64,000 bases of DNA, taken from Epiperipatus broadwayi (Eukaryota > Onychophora > Udeonychophora > Euonychophora > Peripatidae). The stretch covers positions 3,705,092 through 3,769,091 of the forward strand of contig JAQFVV010000020.1 of NCBI GenBank assembly GCA_028023455.1. Direction: 5' to 3'. A program made the position numbers and the translations under genes. This document shows, one piece after another, positions 22,186 through 35,225 of this stretch. The notes under the pieces are model-generated. The model was not told where the DNA came from, did not search any database, and worked only from the letters and a program-made list of their open reading frames with translations. Every line of letters begins with the position of its first letter. The stretch's first letter is position 1.

Positions 22186-24900
22186 CAGTAACTATACTTC
22201 AAGCATTAGAAGCACATCTCCGACTATTTGGAATATTAAAATTTTTCCTAGAAGAGAAAAGAAATTGGAAAAATAATTAATAAAATATAAAACTACCAAG
22301 CAATAAATCATGTGCCAAGTATTATAATTTATGATTTGCAACATTTCCTGGGGAATTAAATCAATATCTTTTATCACATAATATGTGTCTCTAAAGACTT
22401 GTATTCATTTTCAGATATCATTTCATCAGCATTGATCCAACACATTATTTTTTTGCCCAATCTCAAGCTAACACAAATGAAACAAATTTCAATACACAAA
22501 TTAAAGAGAAAAGATTTCACTTTTTTAATATATGCGCCTTAGTGATTTTATAATAACTCAATGCTGTCACGTTGAGTACAGAGGAGACGCTCAAACTCAA
22601 CTGCAAGATAGAGACTTTATAAAGATGAGCCTAAGCTAAATTCTGAATTATATAGGCCAATCTGAAGCATTTTGGTTTGAGAGAGTGAAAATGTTACTTT
22701 GTTTTGTTTTATATCCATTACTTTCTTACATATATTAACATGATATATCGAAAGCATGCTGGGCAGTAATAAAACTGAATATTTAAAAATATACCTTTTC
22801 TGCATATGTGTTCATTGGCAGTCATTTATTTTTAATGTTGTATGATAAAACTTTTGATATTGCTTCCCATAAGTAATTATGTATATTGTGTGCTACTGTT
22901 ATTTCCGTTATACCATTTTTTATTACAGTAGCTCAGAAAAGAATGAAACATTTTATAAACTATAAAATATTAAGGAAGTCACAAGCTTGTATAATTATGC
23001 ATAATAGTTTGATGAGAAAGCAATGAAAAATTATATTTCTATGTAATTGTTTACAACTGAAGATTTTTCCAAAATGTTGTAACATTTATACTGATAGAGC
23101 TGTTGCATAAATTAAAAGTGATTTTACTAGAATTGATAATACAGAGTGTAAACAAGTCGATTAAGGCAGATACACAGAGGATCAAGGTGATATCTAAGAA
23201 ATAGATGGTGTGAGAAAAAATTAAAAATAAATGTGCATGAAAGCAAATATAATAGAAAATTGCTGTTCTTAGTTATGAAACAAGGCCAGAAATTAGAACA
23301 TAATAACCAAAAATCATATTCCTATAATATACATGCTAAATCAAAAGTATGATAGACAGTAATAAAACTGAATATTTAAAAATCTACCTTTTCTGCATAT
23401 GTGTTCATTAATAGTTGTTTATTGCAGTATCTCCGAAAGGAAATAAATATTTTATAGTTTAGCATTAAAAATACCAGCTAGAAATAATAGTTTTGGATTA
23501 ATTGAAGTAAGTTATTTTGCAAATTCATTTGGCAAAATATATAATTCTGTATTTGAGATTAACTTTCCAGACTGTCAACCATCTAGTTTTGATAAAATTC
23601 CAAATAACATATTGAAATTGGAATTAGCCTACTTAGATATAAGAGATCATATAAATAACTTGATTGTCATACAAAGATCTGTCAATGATGATTCATTTTC
23701 AAATTCAATTATAGTGCCAATTGGAAATCCATTCATCTATAAAAATATTAGAAAATATGTTAATGTATTGAATCATCGACTCATACATCAAATTTCTGTA
23801 TAAGGTTTGTCAAACTACAATGTTTCTCAACAAGATTCGTAGATAGTTCTTTCATATCATTTGTAAATTATGTGGATCTGATGAAGACACTTCATATTAT
23901 TGATTATGCCTCTTTTTCAATAACTAATCAAATTTAATTCTTTCCAATAACCCATTAATCAAGATTGTGATATCAACTTTCCTTGATAAGTGATAAAAAT
24001 ACAAGAACAGCTGCATTATTGCTTCCGAAATTTATATGGCTAGTAAGATGCAAGGCAATTTTCCAAGTAAACATTATTCTATTTAACAGTTCTATGAATA
24101 ATGGTGGAATTATTATTATAGGGATTTAAAATACCTAACAAAAAAGTTAAGATTTACAATTTGGCCACAGGACTTATTTAGTTCATATGATCCACTATGT
24201 TCTAACTGAAATTGGATTCACATCTGCAAAATCATCAATGAAGACCTATATGTTAAGAGACATACTATAACAGGTTTAAGTTTGTTAAATGTCAAGCATT
24301 TTTTTTATATAAAAATTTACTGCATATAGTGTAATAAACTATTTCTTTTAAATAATCTATTTCACATCACTCCTTTCTAAGTGTTGGGTTATATATTTTT
24401 ATTATAAATAAGAACAGATTTAATAGTAAAATATGAGACCCCATAGGAACATGTCCTTCTCAGTAATAAAAGCAGTATCCTATTTACAAATGTATTTTTT
24501 TATTTTTACATTTAGCATATTAATACTCATTTGAGTAACCTTGATCAATCTGGGAACTTTATTTTCTAGCTAAGAATCGCTAAACACTTATTTGGATGAC
24601 TAGCTGGGTTAGCCATGGGTCATCTATTTAAGGAAAAAAATCTTAAGGATGTTCATGATCTGAAAAAGCTTCTAGTTTCATCTGCCTGGACTTCAACCTT
24701 AGATAGTAATTATGAAATGCTAATATGCTAATCACTATTTTATGAGGCCTTCACTATTTATTTATAAAACTGTATTTATTTATTTATTCATTTATAATTA
24801 GAACTAAATCAAAGCAGAATTAATTAATTATTTTATAGGTTGACTTTCATTTATTTATTGCAAGGATTTTTATTTTTAGCCATCTTAATTATTAACAAAA
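22186..24900. other. Intergenic stretch with a diverged direct repeat
   Basis: Bases about 22757-22830 and 23347-23420 are direct repeats sharing CAGTAATAAAACTGAATATT and a CTGCATATGTGTTCATT block. Bases about 22650-22695 resemble part of repeat R3 (56.3 kb). An open frame at 23612-23803 has no recognisable domain. Nothing else can be named. Confidence 0.45.
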
Positions 24901-25244
24901 TATCACAAAAGAAACTTACAGAGATTTCAACTACTTTAGATATAGATTTGATAATTATTAATTATGTGGTTTATGGCTGTATTTGTCCACATTTACATAG
25001 GTAAAGTAATATCATTTAGGAAGTAGATAAGTGCAATGATTGTGGATTATTTTGAATTCATTGATGGAACTCCAATAATGTCTAGCAAGATCAAATCCAA
25101 TTAGCTTTACTTTTAGATCTGAAAAAATAAATTTGTTTTGAATATCATAAAAATTCCAATCTTTATGCCATAATTTTTTGATTGCAGATTTTTGTTAGAA
25201 CATTTACAAAGGAAATCTTGATTTGAAATAAGTCTTAATAAGTG

Positions 25245-25690
25245 AAATGAGATCTTGAATTATTGGTAAGTCTTATCTACTTAATAGCCTTTTCAAGCGC
25301 ATATTCTTGAGGTTTATTGCCTTATTAAATATTACTTATGTAATGAATATGCATTAAATAAATTTATAATTACAACTTTAAATTATCGTAATAGATTTCT
25401 AGCTATAAGATCTTTCCATTGACTCATTGTAAATCTAAAAATTTTGCGAGTACTAATGGGTAATAGGAATTGTGGACTTGATCAGTGAAATATTGAATAG
25501 CTTCACGCTCTCAGATCTAACTGCTTCAGCTTCACCTATTTATATAGAAAGTAGGTTGAAGTAAAGAAGGGTTTCCCTCTTTTCTTCCAGAGAGTAAGCT
25601 TGTGGTTAAGACCTGTAGAGGTCCCTATCTTCGCATTTTCAAGCGCATATTCTTGAGGTTTATTGCCTTAGTAAATATAAATAGTTTTTT
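25245..25690. repeat. Repeat R3, diverged copies
   Basis: CAAGCGCATATTCTTGAGGT plus flanking sequence occurs at about 25297 and again at about 25640 in the same orientation. The intervening block (AGCTTCACGCTCTCAGATC) matches the palindromic R3 at 56175-56880. A further relative is at about 35545-35700. Confidence 0.55.
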
Positions 25691-25759
25691 TTATATTTTC
25701 TGTGAGGCGACTTCTGTTTTGATCTAACTGGAAAAATATATCAAAAAATAGGGAGCTAT

Positions 25760-27055
25760 TGCAAAGGAATAGACTTGAGTATATCAGTAATATTTCTTAA
25801 TTTTGTATTCAGAAGTTTAATATGGATAATTTTTCTCTAAATAGGAGTACAATATTTGCCATAGAATATACCAATCATAAAGTGCTTGGATCACAATCCC
25901 AAAGTAGTATTAACCAGATTTTCAAAAAGGCTATTTCTAGAAATTACTTTAGATTGAACTTTAGATAAATGAGGATATAAGTTATGATCCAAAGTTACTT
26001 TTCAATAGCATGGGTTAGGATTATGTTTCAATTTATTGTTTCAACAGGTTATATATTCAAATCTTGAGATATTTTATTGCTGTGTAAATAAAGAATTAAG
26101 CATACTGTCTTCATTGGGTTAGGAATAAAACTCCAATCTTCAAAAAAGATTTTCAATCTTTTTATATTCTTACAAGAGACTTTTCATCAGGACAGATGAA
26201 TTTCCTGGATTGTGTATTTGAAAGATCAGTGAATATTAAATAAAGTAGGTGAGAGGACTGAATCCTATTGGTAGATCATTCTGAAAATTTTTACGTATAC
26301 TGGAACTTATACTTTTACTTCAATTTTGCCATTAGAAAACATTTTGTCAAGTAAATTGATGATTTTTCTGTATATAAAGATTTTAGAAACTTTTAGATCA
26401 TTTTTCCAAATAGAATGATACATTGAGATTAGATCAATAAAGATATTATGAGTTTTCAATTTATTTTGAAAGCCTTTTCAATGTGACTTGTTAAGATAAA
26501 ACTTGTGCACAACAACTTTTTAGCCAAAATCCAGTCTGTTCTATAAAATAAAAACAGGCAAAACTCTCCATATGTATTGCCACTCAATGCAAGCCAGAGT
26601 AATCAATGGATGCCAGAAAGCTTGTTCATAAAATCCCCATCTAGTGCCTACTCATCCAATATCCCCAGACTAGTTTCTGGCTCATGGCCTTCGTTAGTGG
26701 AGAGCCTTGGATCTGAGAGCACTGCATGTAGATCTTAAGATCATGTGATGTTCTATAAAATAAATGATTCTTAACCATTGAAATTCTTGTTAATATAATC
26801 CTTTCAAATTGCTTGTAGAAAATATATAATAATGATATTAAGTGATAATTTTTGGATAATTAATGGGGTTATTTGCTTTTAAGGTTGCTATAGTTTTGCT
26901 TTTATGCCAAATTTCTGGAATAATTTCTGTATGAATTGTATTAGTGAATAGTTTTGAACCACACTTTAGTGTTAGAGGTTTTTCAAGGATGCTATCTATC
27001 ATGGAAACTTTCTTGGTTTAAGACAATCAAGAGTAAGTTCGAGTTTACTAATATC
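25760..27055 (-). pseudogene. Decayed Jockey-like LINE reverse transcriptase
   Basis: The minus-strand translation preserves the order of a Jockey/CR1-group reverse transcriptase. From 5' to 3' it reads: IWHKSKTIATLK (near 26905), HIEKAF (near 26470, the motif A region), a degenerate SVLSPTLFNIH (near 26240, motif B), RLKIFFEDWSFIPNPMKT (26105-26160), LYPHLSKVQSKVISRNSLFE (25923-25982) and FYGKYCTPI (near 25850). Many stops and shifts make it non-functional. An S1 element is inserted at 26551-26750. Confidence 0.6.
26539..26762 (-). mobile_element. S1 element, 200 bp, with exact 12-bp target duplication
   Basis: TTCTATAAAATA occurs at 26539-26550 and 26751-26762. On the minus strand it starts ATCACATGATC and ends GAGTTTTGCCTGTTTT. 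The interior lacks the 5' inverted segment of the 267-bp copy. It is nested in the Jockey-like pseudogene. Confidence 0.82.
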
Positions 27056-27204
27056 TAATGGTTTTATTAGATTAATATTGGAGGAACACTGATAAAGAAA
27101 AATTTCCCATTCTGTTCAAATGGTGTTTTTTCTTGTTCTATTATTTTTGGGATTATAAATCTGATATATAAGACTAGTAATTTCATTAGCACTCATTTAT
27201 AGTG

Positions 27205-28245
27205 TTGGACTCGAGAACAAACTGGATTTAAAAATAGTTTGTAGCACAATAAATCACATCCAAGTATTGAGAGAAGTTATAAATAAGACCGATGAATATG
27301 AATTGCTTTGGATTTGTAGATGATAAAAAAAGTATTTGATTGTATAAGCTTTTCCATAAAAATTAAATCACTGGCATCGATATAAATTCAAGATCATGTT
27401 ATATTTGAAAAATATTTATCTACATGCAAAGCAGTAATTACATTACATGGTGACACTAAAAAGATACATATTGATAAGGGTGTACAACAGCGAAATTCCG
27501 TATCGCCAAAACTTTTTACAGTAATGAAAATATTTGGAAAGTATTTAACTTTATATTTTGCAGATGATGTAGTTATTTTGCAAGTAAGGTTTTAGAGCTT
27601 CGGTATACTCGTATACTGAAAGTAGGGTTCAAGATAAATAATAATAAAAATAACTTTAAATAATATTCAGTGGTCTTTCTAAAAAAAATATTAATAATTG
27701 TGAATTAGAATTTAATAATTACAAATATCTTGGTCAGATTATTTATTTTAAATGGAAATATAATGAATAGAATTGAGTAGAAATAATTCAATATTGGAAG
27801 AAAATATATGTTTGGAAAGAAAAGTTTTTAATAAATGTATTTTACCAGTTTTTACTTATGGCTCTGAGACTTGCTATTTAACATAAGAGCAATATAGAAA
27901 TTTCAAATTGTTTTATGAAATATGAAAAGGTGTTTGTTTGGAGTAACAAGAAGGAATTGAAAGCAAAATACTTGAGTAAGAAAATTAACTAATATTATTA
28001 AAAAGATTAATATATTGCATATAGAGCTGAGATAAATATATTGCAAGAAAAATAATAAATGAACAATTGATATCTTAAACTAAATCCTAAGAGATTTAAA
28101 AGTACTTAAAAAATCACATATGAGACAGATGTATGAAATAAGAAACTTTATTGGTGTGGTATAAAGGAAAGAATATGGATTGGCAAAACTGGATTAAATT
28201 CAGGAAGACCTTTAACTTGCAATGGATCAATAATGTTTGAAAATA
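27205..28245 (+). pseudogene. Decayed RTE-type LINE fragment
   Basis: Aligns in order with the 60-kb RTE copy: ACAAACTGGATTTAAAAA (27212), an HIQVLREV-like stretch (27258), a GVQQ..SVSPKLFT-like motif B (27480-27520), YFADDVVI (27555-27578, the catalytic F-A-D-D box), a YKYLGQI-like stretch (27720) and the C-terminal region to about 28240. It carries many deletions and frameshifts. It abuts the Jockey-like remnant tail to tail. Confidence 0.68.
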
Positions 28246-31200
28246 ATGATATATATATACTGTAATCTTCTAAAAAAGACAAAGTTTACTACTTTGGTCA
28301 CCATGCGGGCACCGTAATAACTATGGATTTTTATACACCTAATAGTATGAGTTTTCTTATAGACAAAATATACCATAATACCAACACAATAAAATCATAT
28401 TTAAATCGTATATTATTATTTTATCTCAGGTTCTTATCATCAAAGTATTAGGTTTTTATTTTATGTAAATATTGGATTCTTATTTTATCTACATCTCGGT
28501 GTTTCATTCATACTTAATGCAAGAAATAATTACTTTGCTAAACATTCAAACACCATTAAATGAAATAACAACTTAGGTTCTTATTCACTAGATCTTATTT
28601 TATTATCTTTTATAATCTTATATTTCATTTTTAAAACGTGAGACAGTGACAATAGATGTTCGAGTGTCTCAATATTCCAAACAACTTTTGGATAGCAATA
28701 AAGAAAATACTATCAAAACATTTTTATGTTCTTCTTTCATAATAAACATATTCATGTAGCTTGTATAAATCTTATTGAAATATCTGAATGTATCACCTTG
28801 TACCAAGCAGAGTAAAAATAAATAATGCAGCAGGCAGAAACAGTACTTTTATGATACCCACTACATCACTGAGCACACAATAAAAGGCAAAAACAACAAT
28901 ATATTTTAAATAATGCAGGTATAAAGAAAAATAAATACATTTAATAAATAGTTTTTAATGTGACTTCTGAGATGTATTCTTATATACAATAATGTTTAAT
29001 AGCTTTATTAAATTGGATTTTCTGGATAAATTCATGTGATAATGACAACGGAAACATAAACGTATTTAATGAATAATAATTATTTATTTACAATATGACA
29101 ATACTTTAATACAATAACAATAAATTGCTTTGATTTATAGCATTTTTGTGGTTTTTTAATTGTATCGTGTCAGGCTATTTAAGACCCCCACGTTCCTCTC
29201 TTTCCCACCACTTTTTTGAGTGTGATGACTTGGGCTATTTAATTTCCAAGTTGCTTTCTTGTCTGCTCCCATTTTTATTTGTATTACCTTAGGTGATTTA
29301 TTTTTTTGAAAATAGTGTTTCTAGTCAATGTTATTTATTGCTTGCATGTGCCAGCAGTGTTTTTGGGTGTTTTAAAATTCAAAATGGCCACCGAGCGCAT
29401 ACTATATCAGCACCAATAAATTTATATAATAAGCAGTAAACCTAATAGCACAAATTATTGGCGGATATAAACATTTTATCTAGATTAAAATATATCTCTC
29501 GAGTAAATCCACATAAAATCACAGAAATGAAATTTACATTATGTTTAAGAAGTTATCACATTTTATTTGAAAGATTAATCAATCAACAAATATGTACACA
29601 GAATAGAAAATATGTGCCTTTAAATAGGCCAATAAAAGGATGATAACTAAATTACAAGACTAGCGATGTTTAAATCAGTGTATAAATATAATTCTTATGA
29701 TATTGCAAATATAATTGGATACTACACAAAAATAATTTATATAGGTTTTAATTTATTACTGCATATAAGGGACAATAATAAAAGAGCTCAATACTAACAA
29801 TGAACTACTATATTTAAAAATAACTTGTGATAGAGTTAAGTAGTACTATAGACCTATGTGCCTTAAATGTTCTCACAATAAATACTTACTAAGAAATAAA
29901 GGAAGAATGGATGGTAATAAATAAATGGACACCCAGTTATATGACTTGGAAGTGCTAAAATAACCACATTCTTTATCTCATGATGGGGCTTAATAAATAC
30001 AAAGTAACAGAAACCATCCATATAATTGCTGAAATTGACACCTGTCGCCAAACAGCATATTAATTAATAAATGAACATGATTGATTATTAATAATATATG
30101 GAAAGATAACCCCCACCCACTTTCATATGCACAAAAACATACGTTGATTAAAGATATATGCAAACCAATGCAATATAATTACAAGACAATACCATGTACT
30201 AAGAATTTAACAGTTATCTTGACTCTCACATCAACTTCAAAACTACATTCATCCACATACTAAACATATAAGAATTGCTTTACCCTGTGCACAATAATAC
30301 CCTTTAGTAATACTGAAATATAAATTCTGAGAATTTAATAATTTGTAATTGAAACCTTTTCCCCTGGAAATGTATTCTTACCAATTCCCATTATAGCACA
30401 TATATTATTATAAATATATCTTGCATAGTACAAAGTATAATAACAGTAAATTAGTAGTGCATAAATAATAATTATGACAAAGCAATAATAAATATATCAA
30501 TTTCATAAAAACACCACTTATTTTACCCCATTTAAATAAGTTTGAGAATTTGAAAGTTCTTTTTATTTATTAAAATGAAAATAATCCTCAATTGGTTTAA
30601 GTCCTTCTGTTATTCTATGCAGAAATATATAGCATAGTTTTTATTAAATGCAGAAGAGATAAATGAACTGATATATCACAGCAGGAATTCCTTGACACAT
30701 TGTCTGCATTTAAAATTTTTAAAATGAAGAGTGAGCAGAACATAATACAAGGAGACTTTTCAATGAGCAGGTAATAAACTCTTCAATACTAAAAGTTGAG
30801 ATAATAGGCAGGATTAACACATGAAAATTCAAATTATTTCTTTTCTGCAGAATAATAAGTTTTAAATAGAAAAATTACTAGAATTCCATGGGAATATGTT
30901 ATTTGTATTGGATGAAATACAGAGATATAACATCTTTTTCAAGGTATTGAAAATATCAGCTCAGATATCCTTTTTTCTTATTTTATTTAAATAAAGAATT
31001 TTAAAATGATTATATTTTATTTCATCCACTGGATTCTTGATAGTTTTAATATAATTCATTATTGGGCTAATTGAAAATATAATTTTCAAAATAATCCCTT
31101 GTAATAATAATAATAATAATTGTATTTCAGGCATTAAATTGTATATAAAGTAAGGCATTTAGTTGAATATAACAGCCATAACACTAATATTTGTAATTAG

Positions 31201-32190
31201 CTTATATAACTAAACATTTTAAGAAACAAAATTAGTGAACTGGATTTTTGAAATAAATACTAGAGTTAGCTAAAAAGTTCATAGAAATGGTAGAAACATG
31301 TTATACTTCTTTAGATTATCAGTCTATGACAGTATTTTATGTCTTCGTTAAGCATTAGAAATTCTTTAATAATAAAGCCTGTTGTTTTTTCAATTAAAGA
31401 TATTGTCTACGGACAGATGAGCATGTACAGACTGAAATAGATTGGCCTAAGTGACTTTGAAAACATTTAGCAATACATTACTTAATTTACACAAAAATAT
31501 TTAAAAATAAGTTGAAATGTTATTTTAAAATTGTAGTAATTTATTTTCCAGTTTTTCTTTTTAAGTATGTGTGTGCTTGGCTAAGATACTGCAGAGTTGA
31601 TCATGTAGTTTTATTGCAGCAATCAGAAAATAATATTCAGTGGTATCTTTTTAAATTGATTAACATGACCTTTTATTAATTAAAACATCTAATAATAGAT
31701 TTAATCCTGAGATGTCTGTCTAGACAGTTAATTTAAATATAATTAATTTTGTTTTAATTATTAAATAAAACTTTAATTTAAAGCACATCTTTTATTATTA
31801 AATAAAACAATACCTTCTTTTATCTTCTTTTTTACTTTATTTAAAAGTTCCTAAAGAATTATTATTATAACCACTTTAATATTAAAATACACCCATTAAT
31901 GAAATATATTATTTTTAAAGATAATTATTTAAAATAACTCATTTTAAATTACCCTCTCTTAACACACATTTCCATAGATTCATACACATATACTAGTAAA
32001 TGATTAAAGAAACTATGACATTTTTTTACAGATTAATAACTAATATTTTTAAAGCTAAAATTAAATTTGCTTACTGCAATTAACTATAATCTATTTTAAA
32101 TTAATTTATCTAAGCTTAACATATTAAATTCTAAACTGAAACAGTTATTAAGTCAATGGTAATAGTATGAATACTGAACCCTATTATCTG
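28246..32190. other. Long intergenic stretch with no recognised gene
   Basis: About 4 kb of AT-rich sequence. Short open frames (29458-29643, 29863-30051, 30081-30263, 30961-31158) show no domain and no convincing splice context. A slightly GC-richer segment at 29160-29280 shows no identifiable element. Confidence 0.4.
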
Positions 32191-32269
32191 ATGGTGCTTT
32201 TTTTCTCCCAATTCACATCAATATACCAATTCACAGGCAATCTGTTTACATAATATTATGGTAAAAGAT

Positions 32270-33015
32270 TTTCTTTTTTCAACTGGTTTTTATTATTTTT
32301 TTGTTGGTGACGGTAAACCACCAATGTTTTTTTTTTTATTCCACCTGGGTTTTTTTTTTTAATAAACAAATACTTTATTTTTAAATGGTCTAGGGGTGTT
32401 GATTTGTTTGTAAATTAACAACTAACTATCCATAGATTTCTTTACATAATACTACTTATAGTAAACCAAAGTTTTTTATTCATCCAGTTTTTTTATTTTG
32501 GTTTATTTTTTTAAAGAAACAAACACTTTGTTTTTAGATGGTGTTAGGGGTGTTGGTTTGCTTTGAAATTATCGATTAATGCTCTGTCAGTTTACACAAA
32601 AATACAGTAACAAATACTTTGTTGTTTTGAGATGGTGGAGGGGTGTTGGCTTTTTGCTTTGAACTTATCTTTTTTTGGTCAATGTTTTGATTTGCTGAAA
32701 GACTTCAACAATTCGGTACTTTTGAATAAACCAACACTTGGTTTTTTTAGAGGGTCGAGGAGAGAGGGGTTGTTTTGATTTTGAATTGTCGTCTCTTTTT
32801 TTTTGTTAATTTATTATGAGGCTTTTTTTTTTGTTTCAAATCTTTACACCACAAAAAGCTTTATATGATAGTGAAAAGTTCTTCATTAATTTTTTGGGCC
32901 TTTAATTTTAAAAAAAAGACAAACTGTTCATTTTTAAAGAACACTTTTTTTTTAAGCTGGGGGAGGTGGGGTGGCAAGGAAGGTTTGTTTTGATTTTTAA
33001 TTATTGACTTCTTTT
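32270..33015 (+). repeat. Degenerate G/T-rich tandem array
   Basis: About five diverged units recur, each built as A-A-A-C-A-A-A-C-A-C-T-T-T-G, a T-run, then a G-rich block (AGGGGTGTTGGTTTG or a variant). They lie near 32363, 32518, 32610, 32728 and 32918. Spacing is irregular (roughly 95-190 bp). The strand is strongly G/T-biased. The last unit holds GGGGGAGGTGGGGTGG (32958-32975), a potential G-quadruplex. Confidence 0.6.
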
Positions 33016-33199
33016 TGGATTTTCTTTTTGAACATTTTATTATGTTACCACATAATTCTTTATTATTATTTTATTTTATTTTGATGGGGCCTTTTGAAAT
33101 AACTCTTAAACACTTCTTTTTTTTTTTTTGGTATAATAAAATATTACCTATTTTAACTGTTAATGAAAGTTATCAAATATTATCTACCTACTTTATAAT

Positions 33200-34490
33200 C
33201 ATGTGAACAACAAAAACAACAACAAGTTTTCCCATAAAATAATTTATTGAATCAAAAAGAAATGAAACTTTGGACAAGTTGTGAAGCAAAACAAAAAAAA
33301 AACACCATTTACAGGGGTATAAAAAACAGCAGCCAAAAGTAACATGCAAATAAAATAACAGTGAAGTCTCAAAGCTGTAAGTAACAGTATTTTGGAGCCT
33401 TTGAACCAACTTCCCTTAGGCAGACCTACATAGGTACGCTTGCAAGAGTTTCTCTCTCTGGGGAAACACAATATTGTGCATCCACTTGTGTGGCCGGTCA
33501 GCAATTCACTCAGCTTCAACCAATTTGGATAACTTGCAGATGACATTTGACAGTTCTCACATGGATTCATGCATAAATGGGCATTTGTGCATGAAATCAG
33601 AAAAAACTGCTGAAAAGAAGAACCTTTTTAAGTTGTGTGCAGTTCAAAAGTGTAGGGAAACATGTGTGACAACATGACAATTCTTAATATGGAATAGTAA
33701 TTCCACTACGCCTTCTAAAAAATTTCCGAACAATGAAATTTTGCAGTTTCATCTCTTTCAAATATGGCCACCATCAAATCAGACTGTAGCGAAAGTTCAA
33801 GAGTGCTCACTTGATGAATACTGTCGCAATGCAATGAGCATAGTATTATGTTACATAATCATAGTAATACATCGCTCTCAGGCAGTCTGTTAGGCTCAAA
33901 AATCACCTCTTGTATTGTCAGCCATAAGTTAAGGCCACTAAAATGGTATATTGATGTGCGTTTTGTGAAAAAGAGCACCACAGTACCCAGATATACTATT
34001 ATCTTTTTGTGTAATTTTGAAATACAAAGCAACTATCAAACAAATCTATGGGCAATAAAAAAAAATATCTTTGATAATGATGGTCATAATTCATTTTCTT
34101 TTTATACTAGGGGCTAGACTTTGTAGCTTTCATTCTTCTCCAATGGTACATAATAGGGAAAAAATGAACACAGTAAGTGAATTAACAAAAGCATGGAACA
34201 TTAATTTGTTTGATCACTTTGTAATTTTGATGATATTGAAAATTTTATTCTCTCACCGGCAAATATAGCTTGCTGGATTTAACTTCACTGCATAAAGTTG
34301 AGGCTAATATATGTTATTCTGCTCTAATTTGTTGTGTTTATTTCACTAGATAAACATGTTCTGACTGCAATTAATTATCAAATCAGCTTTATAACATTAT
34401 GTTGTAATATCCGCACTTACGACTGTGCCAAGGTTATAACTGCAAGTCATACTGTGCGGTCAGCAAATAACGTTATACAATTTCCATGCT
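33200..34490 (+). other. GC-richer segment; possible piggyBac-like remnant
   Basis: Less AT-rich than its surroundings. One frame (33848-34117) contains LRPLKWYIDVRFVKKSTTVP. This resembles the V-K-W-x-D-N-R-x-V...S-T strand of piggyBac transposases, preceded by a weakly compatible stretch. Overlapping open frames on both strands at 33244-33677 contain several cysteines but no recognised motif. Treat as unproven. Confidence 0.25.
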
Positions 34491-34495
34491 ATTCT

Positions 34496-34675
34496 TTTCC
34501 AACAAATTGGTCTGCCATGAAGCTCTCCAAACGAATTGGTCTGCAATGAAGCTCTCCAACGAATTGGTCTGCAACGAAGCTCAGCCACGTATGCTCTCCA
34601 ATGAATGGTCTGCACTGACTGCTGTCCAATGAATGGTCTGCAAGCGGATGCTCTCCAAATGCATGGTCTGCAACT
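34496..34675. repeat. Minisatellite of about 28-bp units
   Basis: About six diverged units of the type AATTGGTCTGCAATGAAGCT plus CTCCAA follow one another. Later units lose a T and vary in length. GC content is higher than in the flanks. Confidence 0.75.
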
Positions 34676-35138
34676 TGCTACTGCATGACTTCTCTCTACT
34701 ACTCTCTATTGCTGTCTATATTACACTGCTCGATGTTACCCAGTCTTCTTATCGCTCTCTGACAACTGCAACGATCAATCAATGCACTGACCAATAAGGT
34801 AACGTCTCTTATCTAGAAACATTTGTAATTAGAAAATATTTCTAGGAATTGTCGATCACCATTACGTCAATGCACTAATTAAATTCCTCATCTATCAGAG
34901 CGAGATCTAAAAACAGCCTTACGAATAAATTCTAGTTTTTCTGGAGTGCACAAAAATGTCTGCCATTTTTACAAACACTGCATATGTCACCACTTTTTAA
35001 AAAATGCTCTTCAAAAAATATTTTTTCTTAATCTCTCACTGTCCACTTCCAAAGTTACTTTATCTCTCTTGATTAGTTAATCTTTAATTATATTTTTTTC
35101 TTTTTTAGTCCGTTTAATTACAATATATATATATATTA
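34676..35138. other. Intergenic stretch with no recognised feature
   Basis: Moderately AT-rich. Two loosely similar CGATCA...TCAATGCACT blocks (34770-34795 and 34853-34877) are too short to call. Confidence 0.35.
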
Positions 35139-35225
35139 TATGTCAAAGCGTTGACAGGGAAGCGAACCCGGGCCGGCTGCTTGGAAGGCAGCTACGATAA
35201 CTACAAGGCCACTAACGCTTAACAT
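35139..35225 (-). mobile_element. tRNA-derived short element S2, copy 1
   Basis: On the minus strand: a tRNA-like sequence beginning near AAGCGTTAGTGGCC, an anticodon-like arm with loop CTTCCAA, a B-box-like GGTTCGCTTCC and an end at CAACGCTTTGACATAT. It shares its length and the trailing TTTGACA(C/T)AT with the copy at 42381-42483. The anticodon position reads TCC. The A box is poor, so it is unlikely to be a working tRNA gene. Confidence 0.6.
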
